64,000 bases of DNA from Rhodanobacter sp. C03 (GCF_002001175.1 NZ_MUNT01000010.1:62001-126000); one strand, 5' to 3'. Positions 35,062 to 46,282 are shown, counted from the first letter of the stretch. Numbers and translations are program-made. The notes: generated from the sequence alone by a model not told the origin.

Positions 35062-36072
35062 TCAGACCACACGTGCACGGAGCAGATCATGAATGTTCAG
35101 CGCGCCGACCACGTGCTGTTCGTCATCGACCACCAGCAACGCATGGATCTGGTGCCTTTCCATCAACTGCGCCGCTTCGGCGGCCAGCTTGTCGGCGCCG
35201 ATCGTCTTCGGGCCGCGGGTCATCAGCTCGGCCACGGTTGCACCGCGCAGATCCACCCCTTCGTCGTCCAGCGCGCGGCGCAGATCGCCGTCGGTAAAGA
35301 CTCCCAGCAAGCGTTGCTCGGCGTCGACCACGGCGGTCATGCCCAGGTGCTTGCGGGTCATCTCGACCAGGGCAGAGGTCAACCCGGCATCTGGCGATAC
35401 GCGTGGCACATCGTCACCGGTGTGCATCACGTCACTGATGCGCAACAACAGGCGGCGGCCGAGACTGCCGGCCGGATGCGAGCGGGCGAAATCGTCCGAG
35501 GTGAAACCGCGCGCTTCCAGCAATGCGATCGCCAGCGCGTCGCCCAGCACCAGCGCGACCGTGGTACTGGTGGTCGGCGCCAGGCCCAGCGGGCAGGCTT
35601 CGCTGGAAATGCTGCCGTCCAGATGCACGTCGGCCTGGCTCGCCAGCGAGGAGCCGGGCTTGCCGGTGATGGCGATCAGCGGGATGCCTTGCCGCTTGAT
35701 CACCGGCAGGATGAACAGCAGTTCGTCGGTCTCACCCGAGTAGGACAGCGCCAGCACCACGTCCTGCGGCAGGATCATGCCGAGGTCGCCATGGCTGGCT
35801 TCGCCCGGATGCACGAAGAACGCCGGCGTCCCGGTGGAAGCCAGGGTGGCGGCGATCTTGCGCGCCACGTGCCCGGATTTGCCCATGCCGCTGACGATCA
35901 CCCGGCCCTTGCAGGCCAGGATCAGCTGGCAGGCCTCGACAAACTCCGGGCCGATCCGTGAGTCGAGCGCATGCACGGCATTCGCTTCGGTGGCGATGAC
36001 GGTGCGTGCGCTGCGGATGATGGCGTCCGGCTTCAGGTCGATCGGGGCAGGTGGCGCGATGCGTGCGTTCAT
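35062..36072 (-). CDS. kdsD: Arabinose-5-phosphate isomerase KdsD (KpsF/GutQ family)
   Basis: A 336-residue isomerase that makes D-arabinose 5-phosphate from ribulose 5-phosphate for Kdo synthesis. The SIS domain (about 40-190) has GMGKSGHVARKIAATLASTG and LALSYSGETDELL. Two CBS domains follow (about 215-330). The ATG at 36072 gives MNARIAPPAP; a longer reading is not conserved. It heads the kdsD-kdsC-lptCAB run and is divergent from ibaG, with 209 bases between the starts that should contain both promoters. Confidence 0.94.
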   Translation of the reverse strand: MNARIAPPAPIDLKPDAIIRSARTVIATEANAVHALDSRIGPEFVEACQLILACKGRVIVSGMGKSGHVARKIAATLASTGTPAFFVHPGEASHGDLGMILPQDVVLALSYSGETDELLFILPVIKRQGIPLIAITGKPGSSLASQADVHLDGSISSEACPLGLAPTTSTTVALVLGDALAIALLEARGFTSDDFARSHPAGSLGRRLLLRISDVMHTGDDVPRVSPDAGLTSALVEMTRKHLGMTAVVDAEQRLLGVFTDGDLRRALDDEGVDLRGATVAELMTRGPKTIGADKLAAEAAQLMERHQIHALLVVDDEQHVVGALNIHDLLRARVV

Positions 36073-36281
36073 GGGGACTCGATGGAAGGAGGGGCGGATG
36101 CCGGAATCAACGTGACGCGAGGTATCGGTCAGGGCGTTCCCGGTATCACCGTCGTTTCTGTGCCAGCGGATTTCCATTACCATGGCATATTCGCATTTTA
36201 ACGTCATAAGTCTGCATGTTGGATTCGGCAAGCGCCTGCATCCATGCCGTGCCGACTCTGCTCCCGTATTGGAAACCCCCG

Positions 36282-36521
36282 ATGGACCCAGCCAGCATCC
36301 AGGCAATGATCGAAAATGGCTTGCCCGGAGCACAGGTCGAGGTCAGTGGTGCCGATGGCGTGCATTTCGAGGCCACCGTGGTGGCCAGCCAGTTCGCCGG
36401 CAAGCTGCCGCTGGCGCGGCATCGGCTGGTCTACGCCACGCTGGGTGACTTGATGGGCGGCGCGATCCACGCGCTGGCGTTGAAAACCCTGACACCCGAG
36501 GAAGTCGCGGCGCGCCGTTGA
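36282..36521 (+). CDS. ibaG: BolA family protein, IbaG-like
   Basis: A 79-residue BolA/IbaG protein, a small partner of monothiol glutaredoxins in iron-sulfur cluster handling. It shows the conserved HFEATVVASQF segment with the ligand His and the LARHRLVYATLGDLM stretch. It precedes murA by 44 bases, the same order as ibaG-murA in E. coli. The ATG at 36282 (MDPASIQAMIE) is the conserved start. A CGFS glutaredoxin is encoded at 54 kb and could be its partner. Confidence 0.9.
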   Translation: MDPASIQAMIENGLPGAQVEVSGADGVHFEATVVASQFAGKLPLARHRLVYATLGDLMGGAIHALALKTLTPEEVAARR

Positions 36522-36556
36522 GGCTGCAGCCGCCATTCCTCTTTCCGAATTATTGA

Positions 36557-37825
<1,269 letters not shown>

Positions 37826-37854
37826 CCCGTCGTTACTGCCAGGGAGAGCGGTGC

Positions 37855-38160
37855 ATGACGTTTTACTGGCGGCTCAAGAACATCCCGGAACTGCGCGACG
37901 TGGCTGCGCGGGATCGGCGCGAATGGTGGTGCGAAGCGCTCGTGCGCAGTCGCACGAAACGCGCCCAACGGATATCCGCAACGATCGGCATCGCCGTAAC
38001 GGTGGGTACCGTATTTGCGTTGAATCACTCGGATTGGGGGCTGCTGGCGAGTCTGCTGGTCGTTGCTGGTGTCGCAGAATGGATACACCATATCCGCTAC
38101 CAGCAACCGCGCGCACGGGAATGGTTGCGTCTGCACATCCATGACGAGAAGTTCGACTGA
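37855..38160 (+). CDS. Small hypothetical membrane protein
   Basis: A 101-residue protein with a basic, tryptophan-containing N-terminus (WRLKNIPELRDV, then EWWCEALVRSRTKR) and two hydrophobic helices at about residues 43-58 and 61-76. It ends in a His/Arg/Asp-rich tail. GGGAGAG lies upstream of the ATG. It begins 29 bases after murA on the same strand and may share its transcript. I cannot assign a family. The basic N-terminus suggests a cytoplasmic N-in topology. Confidence 0.7.
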   Translation: MTFYWRLKNIPELRDVAARDRREWWCEALVRSRTKRAQRISATIGIAVTVGTVFALNHSDWGLLASLLVVAGVAEWIHHIRYQQPRAREWLRLHIHDEKFD

Positions 38161-38218
38161 ATCATCGGACACTGGGCCGGAGGCTACGCCATCAGACCGC
38201 GCAACCATGAGCGCGGAT

Positions 38219-39415
38219 CTACCGATTTCTTCGCAGACCCCACGCAAGCACCAGCCAGCAGGGCAGTGCGAGCAGCAGCCATGGCTGGTTCTGCTGCACG
38301 GTGCCGGGCAGCAAGTGCAGCAGGATCGCGACCAGTGCCGCGAGCAGCTGCAGCGCAATCACGCCATCGATGAAGCGTGAGGCGGCGAGACCGCGCCGCG
38401 ATCGCCACAGCGTCGGCAGCAGCAGGAACGCCAGCGGATTGAACAGCAGCAGGTTGGCGTTGGCCCAGGCCGAGTGATGCGCGGTCAGCGTCCACAGCAC
38501 CAGCAGCAGGACGCCGACAAGGCCGGCCGCGAGCAGGTACAGCGTGCCGAGCAGGGCGTAACCGGTCGGCCACCAGCGTCGTGTCGCGATGATCAGCACG
38601 GCGAGCAACAGCCCGGCCAGTGCCAGTGGCAGGCGCAGGTCGGGTGCGGTCGTCGGCGGCACATCGAGCCGGTTCGGCGACAACAGCTGCTCACTCAGCA
38701 GCAGCGGCTGGCCGTTGTCGAGGTGCACATCGCGCAATTGCGCCTGCAGCACCATCGGCAGAAAACTTTCCTGCCACGCGTTGAGCGGCTGGTCGGCATA
38801 CGGCCCCAGGCCCAGATCCATCACCAGCATCAGCCACGGTTGTGCGCTCATCAGGCGGGCGGTCTGCTGGCGATAGGTCATGCCGCCGGCACGTGCGCTG
38901 AGCTGGGTTTTCAGCACTCCGCCGAGCGCCTGGTTCAGCGCATCGCGCACGCGGGTGGTGCAGTTGTCGGCGTAGTAGTCGTAGTTGTAGCCGGCATTTT
39001 CCGGGCGCAGGTTCCATAGCAGGAAGTCGCGCAGTGCGGCGGCCTGGTCAGCGTTCAGTGCCAGCCGTTGGCGGGTCACCGAACGACCGTCCTGCACATA
39101 GCTGGCCTGCTCGGGTTCGCTGTAGCCGGCGTCCATCAGGTAATGCATGCGGCCGCGGGCGAAGTTGAGGAAGAAGTTCGACTCGTTGAAGTCGAACACG
39201 CCGTAGTTGAAGTCGACCGCTTCACCCGAAACGCCGTCGCGCAACTCGATTGCGTCGTGGCCGAAACGCTCCCAGTAGGTGGCACCGGGACCATAGCTGA
39301 TCAGCGACACCTCGAGGTTGGCACCGGGTGCATTGGCGACGCTGGCATGCGCGCTGGAAAGCATGCCGAACAGCAACAACGCGAACAGCAGCAGGGTGGA
39401 ACCGGTGCGATGCAT
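38219..39415 (-). CDS. DUF4105 domain membrane protein
   Basis: A 398-residue protein with a signal peptide (residues about 7-24, ending HASV). A DUF4105 periplasmic domain covers about 35-250, with NYGVFDFNESNFF and YYADNCTTRVRDAL motifs, and five or six hydrophobic helices follow (about 265-395). The Asn-Cys-Thr in DNCTTR is reminiscent of a thiol-protease-type centre, which is an inference. The biochemistry of the family is unknown. It is convergent with the small gene at 37.9 kb and lies downstream of miaB on the same strand. Confidence 0.82.
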   Translation of the reverse strand: MHRTGSTLLLFALLLFGMLSSAHASVANAPGANLEVSLISYGPGATYWERFGHDAIELRDGVSGEAVDFNYGVFDFNESNFFLNFARGRMHYLMDAGYSEPEQASYVQDGRSVTRQRLALNADQAAALRDFLLWNLRPENAGYNYDYYADNCTTRVRDALNQALGGVLKTQLSARAGGMTYRQQTARLMSAQPWLMLVMDLGLGPYADQPLNAWQESFLPMVLQAQLRDVHLDNGQPLLLSEQLLSPNRLDVPPTTAPDLRLPLALAGLLLAVLIIATRRWWPTGYALLGTLYLLAAGLVGVLLLVLWTLTAHHSAWANANLLLFNPLAFLLLPTLWRSRRGLAASRFIDGVIALQLLAALVAILLHLLPGTVQQNQPWLLLALPCWLVLAWGLRRNR

Positions 39416-39465
39416 GCGGCGGGAGTCTCGGCAGGGAAGCGCAGGGGTGTCGTGCGAAGAAAGTG

Positions 39466-40809
39466 TCAGGCGGCCACGGCGTCAGTCAGCTGCAGGCGTC
39501 CGCGCAGCGAATTGCTCATCGCCTCGGTGATCATCACGTCGACGAACTGGCCGATCAGGCGCGGGTTGCCGGGGAAGTTGACGAAGCGCATGTTCTCGGT
39601 GCGACCGGTCAGCTCGCTCGCATCGCGCGTGCTGGGCTTTTCCACCAGCACGCGTTGCACGCTGCCGATCATCGCCTGGCTGATCTTCCTGGCGTTCTCG
39701 TTGATCGTCGCCTGCAGCCGCATCAGTCGCGCGTGCTTCTCCGTCGCGGGCGTGTCGTCGGCGAGATTCGCCGCCGGTGTGCCGGGGCGCGAGGAGAAGA
39801 TGAAGGAGAAGCTCTGATCGAAGCCGATGTCCTCGATCAACTTCATGGTCTTCTCGAAATCCGCTTCAGTCTCGCCGGGGAAGCCGACGATGAAATCGGA
39901 CGACACGCAAATATCCGGGCGTACCGCGCGCAGCTTGCGGATCTTCTGCTTGAACTCCAGCGCGGTGTAGCCGCGCTTCATCGCGCTGAGGATACGATCG
40001 GAGCCGGCCTGCACCGGCAGGTGCAGGTAGTTCGCCAACTGCGGCACGTTGGCGTAGGCCTCGATCAGCGAGTCGGAGAACTCCAGCGGATGCGAGGTGG
40101 TGAAGCGGATGCGGCCGATGCCGTCGATCTGCGCGATCGCGTGGATCAACACGGCGAGATCCGCGATGCCGCCGTCGTGGGTGGGCCCACGATACGCGTT
40201 GACGTTCTGACCGAGCAGGTTCACTTCGCGTACGCCTTGCGCGGCAAGCTGCGCGACTTCGACGAGCACATCGTCAAATGGACGGCTGAGCTCCTCACCG
40301 CGGGTATACGGCACCACGCAATAGCTGCAGTACTTCGAGCAACCTTCCATGATCGAGACGAAGGCGGTCGGGCCTTCGGCGCGCGGTTCGGGCAGGCGAT
40401 CGAACTTCTCGATCTCGGGGAAGCTGATGTCAACCTGCGGCTTGCCGCTGGCGCGCTGCTGCTCGATCAGCTGGGGCAGGCGATGCAGGGTCTGCGGACC
40501 GAACACCAAGTCGACATACGGCGCGCGCTTGACGATCGCATCACCTTCCTGCGATGCCACACAGCCGCCGACGCCGATCAGCACTGGCCTGCCATCCTTC
40601 TTGTGCTGCTTCCAGCGGCCGAGCTGGCTGAATACCTTCTCCTGCGCTTTCTCGCGGATCGAGCAGGTGTTGATCAGGATCACGTCGGCCTCGGACTCGT
40701 CCTGGGTCAGTTCCATGCCGTGCGACGCCTTCAGCACGTCGGCCATCTTGGCCGAGTCGTACTCGTTCATCTGGCAGCCGTGGGTCTTGATGAAAAGCTT
40801 GCCGCTCAT
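39466..40809 (-). CDS. miaB: tRNA-2-methylthio-N6-dimethylallyladenosine synthase
   Basis: A 447-residue radical SAM methylthiotransferase that adds a methylthio group to isopentenyl-A37 of tRNA. The auxiliary cluster cysteines are Cys12, Cys49 and Cys83; the radical SAM cysteines are Cys157, Cys161 and Cys164 (CSKYCSYC). A TRAM domain ends the protein. The ATG at 40809 ([15 protein letters not shown]) is the family start; the longer open frame upstream is unconserved. It lies upstream of the DUF4105 gene on the minus strand. Confidence 0.96.
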   Translation of the reverse strand: MSGKLFIKTHGCQMNEYDSAKMADVLKASHGMELTQDESEADVILINTCSIREKAQEKVFSQLGRWKQHKKDGRPVLIGVGGCVASQEGDAIVKRAPYVDLVFGPQTLHRLPQLIEQQRASGKPQVDISFPEIEKFDRLPEPRAEGPTAFVSIMEGCSKYCSYCVVPYTRGEELSRPFDDVLVEVAQLAAQGVREVNLLGQNVNAYRGPTHDGGIADLAVLIHAIAQIDGIGRIRFTTSHPLEFSDSLIEAYANVPQLANYLHLPVQAGSDRILSAMKRGYTALEFKQKIRKLRAVRPDICVSSDFIVGFPGETEADFEKTMKLIEDIGFDQSFSFIFSSRPGTPAANLADDTPATEKHARLMRLQATINENARKISQAMIGSVQRVLVEKPSTRDASELTGRTENMRFVNFPGNPRLIGQFVDVMITEAMSNSLRGRLQLTDAVAA

Positions 40810-41058
40810 GGCGTGGAAATACCTGGTTCGTGAAGCAGTAGGTGCAATTCGCTTAACCACGCAGTTTACCCGTGCGACGGCAACGCCGCCAGCTGATCGG
40901 CATGGCGGATCAAGCACTTGCGCCGGTGAGAGACGGTTTTCGTCGGGTGGGGAGGGTCCGCGCCACCCAAGCGCACCGGGTACGAAAGCGCTGCCGTAGT
41001 GCACGAAATCGTCAGCGCACACTTGGCGGCGGCAACGCATGGCGGCACACTGCGCCCC

Positions 41059-42225
41059 ATGTTCGACGTCGCAAACCACGGGGGAAGCGTCGATCGGCCT
41101 GCCGGGGGCTTCCCATTACGTTCGATCCTGTCCCGGGTCGTGCTGGGCTGTGCCCTGCTGTGGGCCGGGTGCTGGTGCACCGGGGCACGCGCCGGCACGC
41201 TGTATCAGTGCACCGGCGCCAGCGGCGAGGTGGCGTACAGCAGCAGCAAGGCCGGCTATCACGGCTGCAGGGCGATCAGCAGTTATGTCGCACCGACCCC
41301 GCGTCGTCAGGTGCCGCCGGTGCGAGTCACTTCGTTGAACGGGGTGACTGGCTCGGTCGAGACTACGGCGCATAATCTTGGAGCGGACGGGGCCGAGCCC
41401 ACCTCGCTGGCCAATGTGCAGGGCAGGGTCGCGACCAGTGCACGCGAAATCGGCGAAGCGAAGGTGCAGCGTGCCTCGCTGGCAGCTGTGCAAGGCACGG
41501 TCGAAACCACAGCGAAACCACCGCTGGCGGCGGCCATCACGGGCACGCCGGGTCATTGGAGTTATCACGAATCCCGTGGCGCTGAATCACCGCTGGCAGC
41601 GGTCGCGGATGCCCCGGATACGCGCGTCCTGCGCGGCGCGGTCTATCGCATCGTGCAGGCGGACGGCAGCGTGGAATACACCAACCTGCGCCCGGCTGGC
41701 CAGAAGAGCCATAGCGTGACCATGTTGTTCACCTATATCGCCAGTTGTGTCGCCTGCGACCTGCATTCGACGATCCGCTGGGGCAGCGTCTCGCTGAACC
41801 TGGTCGCCTATGCCGACACGATCCGCGCCGCCAGCATCGAGTACGGGGTCGACGAGGCGTTCCTGCGCGCAATCATTCATGCCGAGAGCGCGTTCAATCC
41901 GCGTGCGTTGTCGCTCAAGGGTGCGCAGGGGCTGATGCAGCTGATGCCGGCCACCGCCGGGGACATGGGTGTGCTGGACGCGTTCAACACCGACCAGAAC
42001 ATCCGCGGTGGCGCGCGTTACCTGAGCCTGCTGCTGCACGACTTCAACGGCAGCGAACGACTGGCCGCCGCCGCCTACAACGCCGGTCCCGGCGCAGTAC
42101 AGCGTTACAGCGGCGTGCCACCGTATGCCGAAACCCAAGTGTATGTAGAACGCGTGGAAACCCTGCGCAAGCGCTATGGCGCGGCGATCCATCCACCGCT
42201 GGCGGCTGCGGGCGGGCGCGGCTGA
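41059..42225 (+). CDS. Lytic transglycosylase (GH23) with DUF4124-like N-terminus and internal repeats
   Basis: A 388-residue exported protein. A hydrophobic segment (about 20-45) acts as signal. A DUF4124-like region ([17 protein letters not shown], about 46-75) follows. Then come three 14-residue repeats at about 91-104, 115-128 and 139-152, each of the type SL-x-x-V-x-G-x-V-x-T-x-A and spaced exactly 24 residues. A second short DUF4124-like stretch lies near 193-213. The C-terminus is an SLT domain with catalytic Glu276 in [10 protein letters not shown], then GLMQLMP and [14 protein letters not shown]. It would cleave peptidoglycan glycan strands in the periplasm. It ends 1 base before the convergent DegS-like gene. 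Confidence 0.88.
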   Translation: MFDVANHGGSVDRPAGGFPLRSILSRVVLGCALLWAGCWCTGARAGTLYQCTGASGEVAYSSSKAGYHGCRAISSYVAPTPRRQVPPVRVTSLNGVTGSVETTAHNLGADGAEPTSLANVQGRVATSAREIGEAKVQRASLAAVQGTVETTAKPPLAAAITGTPGHWSYHESRGAESPLAAVADAPDTRVLRGAVYRIVQADGSVEYTNLRPAGQKSHSVTMLFTYIASCVACDLHSTIRWGSVSLNLVAYADTIRAASIEYGVDEAFLRAIIHAESAFNPRALSLKGAQGLMQLMPATAGDMGVLDAFNTDQNIRGGARYLSLLLHDFNGSERLAAAAYNAGPGAVQRYSGVPPYAETQVYVERVETLRKRYGAAIHPPLAAAGGRG

Positions 42226-42226
42226 A

Positions 42227-43405
42227 TCATTCGCCGGAGGATGGGCTGGCGTTCGTCGGTGGCCGTTGGGTCAGGGTGACCTCGACATGCAACGCAGCGC
42301 CATTGCGCAGGCCGGAGACTTCCACCGTGCTGCCTGGCTTCAATGCGGCTTCGCGCCGGCGCAGGTCGGCCGGATCGAGGATATCGTCATCGCCGATGCG
42401 CAGCAGGATGTCGTGTGGTTTGATGCCGGCCTGCGCGGCCGGGCCGCCCGGGTAGACCTCGGTGACCTCCACGCCGCGCGCCGCTGCCGGCAGGCCACCG
42501 TTGGCTGCCACTGGCACGAACGCATAATCGGCGCCCAGCCAGCCACGCACGACGTGGCCGGTGGCGATGAGCTGATCCAGTACCTTGCGCGCGGTGGCGA
42601 CCGGAATCGCGAAACCGATGCCCTCGGCGCCGTATGCCTTGCTGATCAGCAAGGTATTGATACCGACGAGCTCACCCTGGGTATTGATGAGGGCGCCGCC
42701 CGAGTTGCCCAGATTGATCGCCGCGTCGGTCTGGATGAACTCCTCGGCACTGCCGCTGTTCAACTGGCGCTCCACCGCACTGACAATACCCATCGTCACG
42801 GTCTGGTTGAGGCCGAGCGGGTTGCCGATCGCGAGCACCACGTCGCCGGCGCGCAACGGCTGCTGGTCGGCCATGCGTATCACCGGCAAGTTGCTGGCGT
42901 TGATCTTCAGGACCGCCAGGTCGGTTTCCTCGTCAGCGCCGACGAGCGTGGCATTGGCGATGCGCCCGTCGTACAGCAATACCTGGATGTCTTTCGCGTG
43001 GGCGATCACGTGGTTGTTGGTCAGCACGTAGCCCTGGCCTTGCGCACTGACGATGACGCCGGAGCCGAGGGTCTGCTCGCTGTGCTGATAAGTGGTGGGC
43101 TGGCCGCCGAACAACTGCTGCAGCACGGGATTGTCGTACATCCGCACCGCCGGCTCGGTGACGAGCTTGTTGGCGTAGATGTTCACCACCGAGGGCGCTG
43201 CGATGGCGACTGCGTCGGCGTACGAGACTGGGCCGTTGCCCATGTGCGTGGTGGTCGTTGGTGCGACCGGTACCGTGGCCACGCCAAAACGTGCGCGCAG
43301 GCGCTCACCGCTGCCGGGCCAGAACAGGCCGATCACGAACGCCACCGCCAGGCCGAGGACGACGAAGCGGGCAATGAAGGCAAGCGTGCCGGCGGCATGT
43401 TTCAT
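42227..43405 (-). CDS. DegS-like serine endopeptidase (trypsin-like, one PDZ domain)
   Basis: A 392-residue HtrA-family protease anchored by one N-terminal helix (about residues 8-29). The catalytic triad is His132 (NNHVIA), Asp162 (ETDLAVLK) and Ser235 (NLGNSGGALI). One PDZ domain (about 290-380) follows, which fits DegS better than two-PDZ DegP/DegQ. DegS starts the sigma-E envelope stress cascade; the RseA/RseP partners are not in this window. The ATG at 43405 lacks a good ribosome binding site, and a TTG at 43429 is an alternative. It is divergent from the petABC operon. Confidence 0.9.
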   Translation of the reverse strand: MKHAAGTLAFIARFVVLGLAVAFVIGLFWPGSGERLRARFGVATVPVAPTTTTHMGNGPVSYADAVAIAAPSVVNIYANKLVTEPAVRMYDNPVLQQLFGGQPTTYQHSEQTLGSGVIVSAQGQGYVLTNNHVIAHAKDIQVLLYDGRIANATLVGADEETDLAVLKINASNLPVIRMADQQPLRAGDVVLAIGNPLGLNQTVTMGIVSAVERQLNSGSAEEFIQTDAAINLGNSGGALINTQGELVGINTLLISKAYGAEGIGFAIPVATARKVLDQLIATGHVVRGWLGADYAFVPVAANGGLPAAARGVEVTEVYPGGPAAQAGIKPHDILLRIGDDDILDPADLRRREAALKPGSTVEVSGLRNGAALHVEVTLTQRPPTNASPSSGE

Positions 43406-43564
43406 GTCGAAAGGAGGGAGTTCCGGCAAATCATGGCGAGGGTCACGGCGGATCGACTTCGCCGGGATGCGGTTTTATTGTACGGGGCGGGGCCTGACGC
43501 TACACTAACGCGATTTTTGCGGGGTCCAAAACCCCACCATGCATTGCAAGTACCGGAGAGCCTG

Positions 43565-44170
43565 ATGGCGAACGAAGTCGTCGACCACGGCCGCCGCCGT
43601 TTCCTGACAGCGACCACCGCGGTGGTCGGTGGTCTGGGAATCGTGTCGGCAGCTGTGCCCTTCATCAAGTCGTGGGAACCCAGCGCGCGCGCCAAGGCCG
43701 CTGGCGCTCCGGTTACCCAGTCGCTCAAAAAGATCGAGCCCGGTCAGCAGCTGATCGTGGGCTGGCGCAGCCTGCCGGTCTTCATCGTCAACCGCACGCC
43801 GGCCCAGCTGGCGACGTTGCCGCAGCAGGACCCGCGGCTGGTCGATCCGAAGTCGGACGGCAGTTCGGCCGCGCAGCAGCCGAAATACGCGCAGAACGAG
43901 ACCCGCTCGATCAAGCCTGAGTGGCTGGTGATGGTCGGCATCTGCACCCACCTGGGTTGCGTGCCGAACTTCGTGGGCGAGATGAAGCCGGAGCCGTTCG
44001 ATCCGAACTGGCAGGGTGGCTACTACTGCCCCTGCCACCATTCGCGTTACGACATGGCCGGTCGTGTATACCAGGGTGTGCCGGCGCCGAAGAACATGGA
44101 AATCCCGCCGTACAACTTCATCGATGATTCGACCATCCAGATTGGCGTGGATCCGAAGGGGGCTGCGTAA
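43565..44170 (+). CDS. petA: Ubiquinol-cytochrome c reductase iron-sulfur (Rieske) subunit
   Basis: A 201-residue Rieske protein. A twin-arginine signal anchor (GRRRFLTA, then hydrophobic to about residue 33) directs folded export. The 2Fe-2S ligands are in CTHLGC (127-132) and CPCHHS (155-160). It accepts electrons from ubiquinol at the Qo site and passes them to cytochrome c1. CCGGAGAG precedes the ATG at 43565. An upstream in-frame ATG at 43433 would add 44 unconserved residues. It overlaps petB by one base (TAATG). Confidence 0.96.
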   Translation: MANEVVDHGRRRFLTATTAVVGGLGIVSAAVPFIKSWEPSARAKAAGAPVTQSLKKIEPGQQLIVGWRSLPVFIVNRTPAQLATLPQQDPRLVDPKSDGSSAAQQPKYAQNETRSIKPEWLVMVGICTHLGCVPNFVGEMKPEPFDPNWQGGYYCPCHHSRYDMAGRVYQGVPAPKNMEIPPYNFIDDSTIQIGVDPKGAA

Positions 44171-45471
44171 TGGCCAACGTATTCACGAACATCGGTGACT
44201 GGGTCACCGAGCGCGCGCCGAACATGATGCCGATGTACCGCAAGCACATGACGGAGTACTACGCGCCGAAGAACTTCAATCTCTGGTACTACTTCGGTTC
44301 GCTGGCGATCGTGGTGCTGGTCAACCAGATCGTCACCGGCATCTTCCTCACCATGAACTACAACCCGAGCGCGGCGGGCGCGTTCGACTCGGTGCAGTAC
44401 ATCATGCGTGACGTGGAGTGGGGCTGGCTGATCCGCTACATGCATTCCACCGGTGCCTCGCTGTTCTTCGTGGTGGTGTTCCTGCACATGTTCCGCGGCA
44501 TCATGTACGGCTCGTACAAGAAGCCGCGCGAGCTGGTGTGGCTGCTCGGCATGCTGATCTTCCTGGTGCTGATGGCCGAGGCGTTCATGGGCTACGTGCT
44601 GCCGTGGGGCAACATGTCGTTCTGGGGCGCCAAGGTGATCGTGTCGCTGTTCGGCACCATCCCGGTGATCGGCGGCACCCTGGTCGAGTGGATCATGGGC
44701 GACTTCCTGCCGGCCGATGCCACGCTGAATCGCTTCTTCGCGCTGCACGTGATCGCGTTGCCGCTCGTGCTGCTGCTGCTGGTGGTGCTGCACATCGCCG
44801 CGCTGCATGAAGTGGGTTCGAACAACCCGGACGGCGTCGAGATCAAGAAGGGTCCCAAGGGCAACCGCTGGGATGCGCTGAAGCCGGCCGACGGCATTCC
44901 GTTCCACCCGTACTACACGGTGAAGGATCTGTTCGGCGTGGGCTTCTTCCTGCTGATCGCCGCCTTCATCATCTTCTTCGCGCCGACCTTCGGTGGCTGG
45001 TTCCTCGAGCACGACAACTCGATCATGGCCAACAACCTGGTCACCCCGGCCGAGATCAAGCCGGTGTGGTACTTCACGCCGTTCTACGCGATCGTGCGCA
45101 TGGTTCCGTCCTTCCTCGGCACCGCCGTGTGGGGCGTGCTGGCGATGTTCGGTGCGATCGCCGTGCTGTTCCTGATGCCGTGGTTCGACCGCGGCCAGGT
45201 CAAGTCGATCCGCTACCGCGGCACCGGCTACAAGGTGGCGCTGGGCGTGTTCGTGATCGCGTTCCTCGGTCTCGGTGCGGTCGGTGCCGGCATCACGGCG
45301 GAAGTGATTCCCGAGTGGTTCGGCAACGTCGACCTCACGACCTGGGAAAACGCGTTTGGTCGCCTGATGACCCTGCTTTACTTCGGCTTCTTCGCGTTCC
45401 TGTGGGCCTATACGCATTTCGGCTGGGAGAAGACCAAGCCGGTTCCGGATCGGGTGACGATGCATGACTAA
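44170..45471 (+). CDS. petB: Ubiquinol-cytochrome c reductase cytochrome b subunit
   Basis: A 433-residue cytochrome b with eight or more hydrophobic helices. Heme histidines are visible in RYMHSTGASLFF with FLHMFRG, and in FFALHVIALP with VVLHIAALH. The Qo-site PEWY motif reads PVWY (codons from 45061), a variant I recall from other beta/gammaproteobacteria. It oxidises ubiquinol and moves protons across the membrane. The start overlaps petA by one base and the end overlaps petC by 8 bases, so the three subunits are translated in series. Confidence 0.97.
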   Translation: MANVFTNIGDWVTERAPNMMPMYRKHMTEYYAPKNFNLWYYFGSLAIVVLVNQIVTGIFLTMNYNPSAAGAFDSVQYIMRDVEWGWLIRYMHSTGASLFFVVVFLHMFRGIMYGSYKKPRELVWLLGMLIFLVLMAEAFMGYVLPWGNMSFWGAKVIVSLFGTIPVIGGTLVEWIMGDFLPADATLNRFFALHVIALPLVLLLLVVLHIAALHEVGSNNPDGVEIKKGPKGNRWDALKPADGIPFHPYYTVKDLFGVGFFLLIAAFIIFFAPTFGGWFLEHDNSIMANNLVTPAEIKPVWYFTPFYAIVRMVPSFLGTAVWGVLAMFGAIAVLFLMPWFDRGQVKSIRYRGTGYKVALGVFVIAFLGLGAVGAGITAEVIPEWFGNVDLTTWENAFGRLMTLLYFGFFAFLWAYTHFGWEKTKPVPDRVTMHD

Positions 45472-46213
45472 GCGGCAGATCACGATGAAGCATTTTCTCT
45501 CCTCGGCCGCGCTGGCACTCGGCTTGCTGGTCGGCACCATGCCGGCACACGCCGAAGGCGAATCCGGGCTGCTCAAGTCCGGTGCCGACGTGCGCGACCA
45601 AGCTTCGTTGCAGCGCGGCGCCAAGCTGTTCTTCAACTACTGCGTCGGCTGCCACTCGCTGAAGTACGTGCGCTACTCGCGCATTTCCGAGGATTTGGGC
45701 CTGTCCGAACAGGAAGTGATGCAGAACCTCAACTTCACCGGGGCCAAGTTCGACGATCCGGTGATTTCGCACATGCCGGCCGAGTCGGCAGGCAAGTGGT
45801 TCGGCAAGGCTCCGCCGGATCTGTCGCTGGAAGCGAGTGCTAAGAGTTCGGATTGGGTCTACACCTACCTCAATACGTTCTATCTGGATCCGCACAGCCC
45901 GATCGGCTGGAACAACACCACGCTGCCGAATGCCGCGATGCCGTTCCCGCTGTGGGAACTGCAGGGCATGCAGACGGCGGAATACAAGCCGGGCACCAAC
46001 GAGGTGGAGAAGCTGGAGCTGAGCAAGCCGGGCAAGCTGACGCCGGCGCAGTTCCAGCAGGCCACCCGCGACCTGACCAGCTTCCTGGAATACGCGTCCG
46101 AGCCGGCCGCCCTGCAGCGTCACCATTACGGGATCTGGGTGCTGCTGTTCCTGGCGTTCTTCACCTTGCTGGCCTACATGCTCAAGAAGGAATACTGGAA
46201 GGACGTCCACTGA
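45464..46213 (+). CDS. petC: Ubiquinol-cytochrome c reductase cytochrome c1 subunit
   Basis: A 249-residue cytochrome c1. A signal peptide (about 9-30, ending AHA) is followed by the heme-binding CVGCH (60-64). The likely axial Met lies in the NAAMPFP stretch, and a C-terminal membrane anchor covers about 224-241. It carries electrons from the Rieske protein to a soluble cytochrome c. The ATG at 45464 overlaps the petB stop; MKHFLSS at 45485 is an alternative start. A strong GC-rich stem-loop follows the gene. Confidence 0.95.
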   Translation: MTKRQITMKHFLSSAALALGLLVGTMPAHAEGESGLLKSGADVRDQASLQRGAKLFFNYCVGCHSLKYVRYSRISEDLGLSEQEVMQNLNFTGAKFDDPVISHMPAESAGKWFGKAPPDLSLEASAKSSDWVYTYLNTFYLDPHSPIGWNNTTLPNAAMPFPLWELQGMQTAEYKPGTNEVEKLELSKPGKLTPAQFQQATRDLTSFLEYASEPAALQRHHYGIWVLLFLAFFTLLAYMLKKEYWKDVH

Positions 46214-46229
46214 CGCCCAGTAGCATCTC

Positions 46230-46260
46230 CGACTGCGGCGGCCACGAGCCGCCGCAGTCG
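46230..46260 (+). terminator. Stem-loop after petC
   Basis: Perfect 13-base arms (46230-46242 and 46248-46260) enclose a 5-base CACGA loop, 17 bases past the petC stop and 22 bases before sspA. No T-run follows, so it may stabilise the petABC message or attenuate read-through rather than terminate fully. Confidence 0.6.
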
Positions 46261-46282
46261 TCTCATCGATGAGGAAGTGCGC

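Noticed and set aside
40810-41058. A possible tRNA or small RNA in the gap between miaB and the lytic transglycosylase.
   Set aside because: No cloverleaf could be folded by eye and no terminator follows; the gap probably just carries the two divergent promoters.
43433-43564. An in-frame ATG at 43433, behind an AAGGAGGG sequence at 43411, could extend petA by 44 residues.
   Set aside because: The spacing to the AAGGAGGG is too long, the extra residues are not like any Rieske N-terminus, and the ATG at 43565 has its own ribosome binding site directly before the twin-arginine signal.
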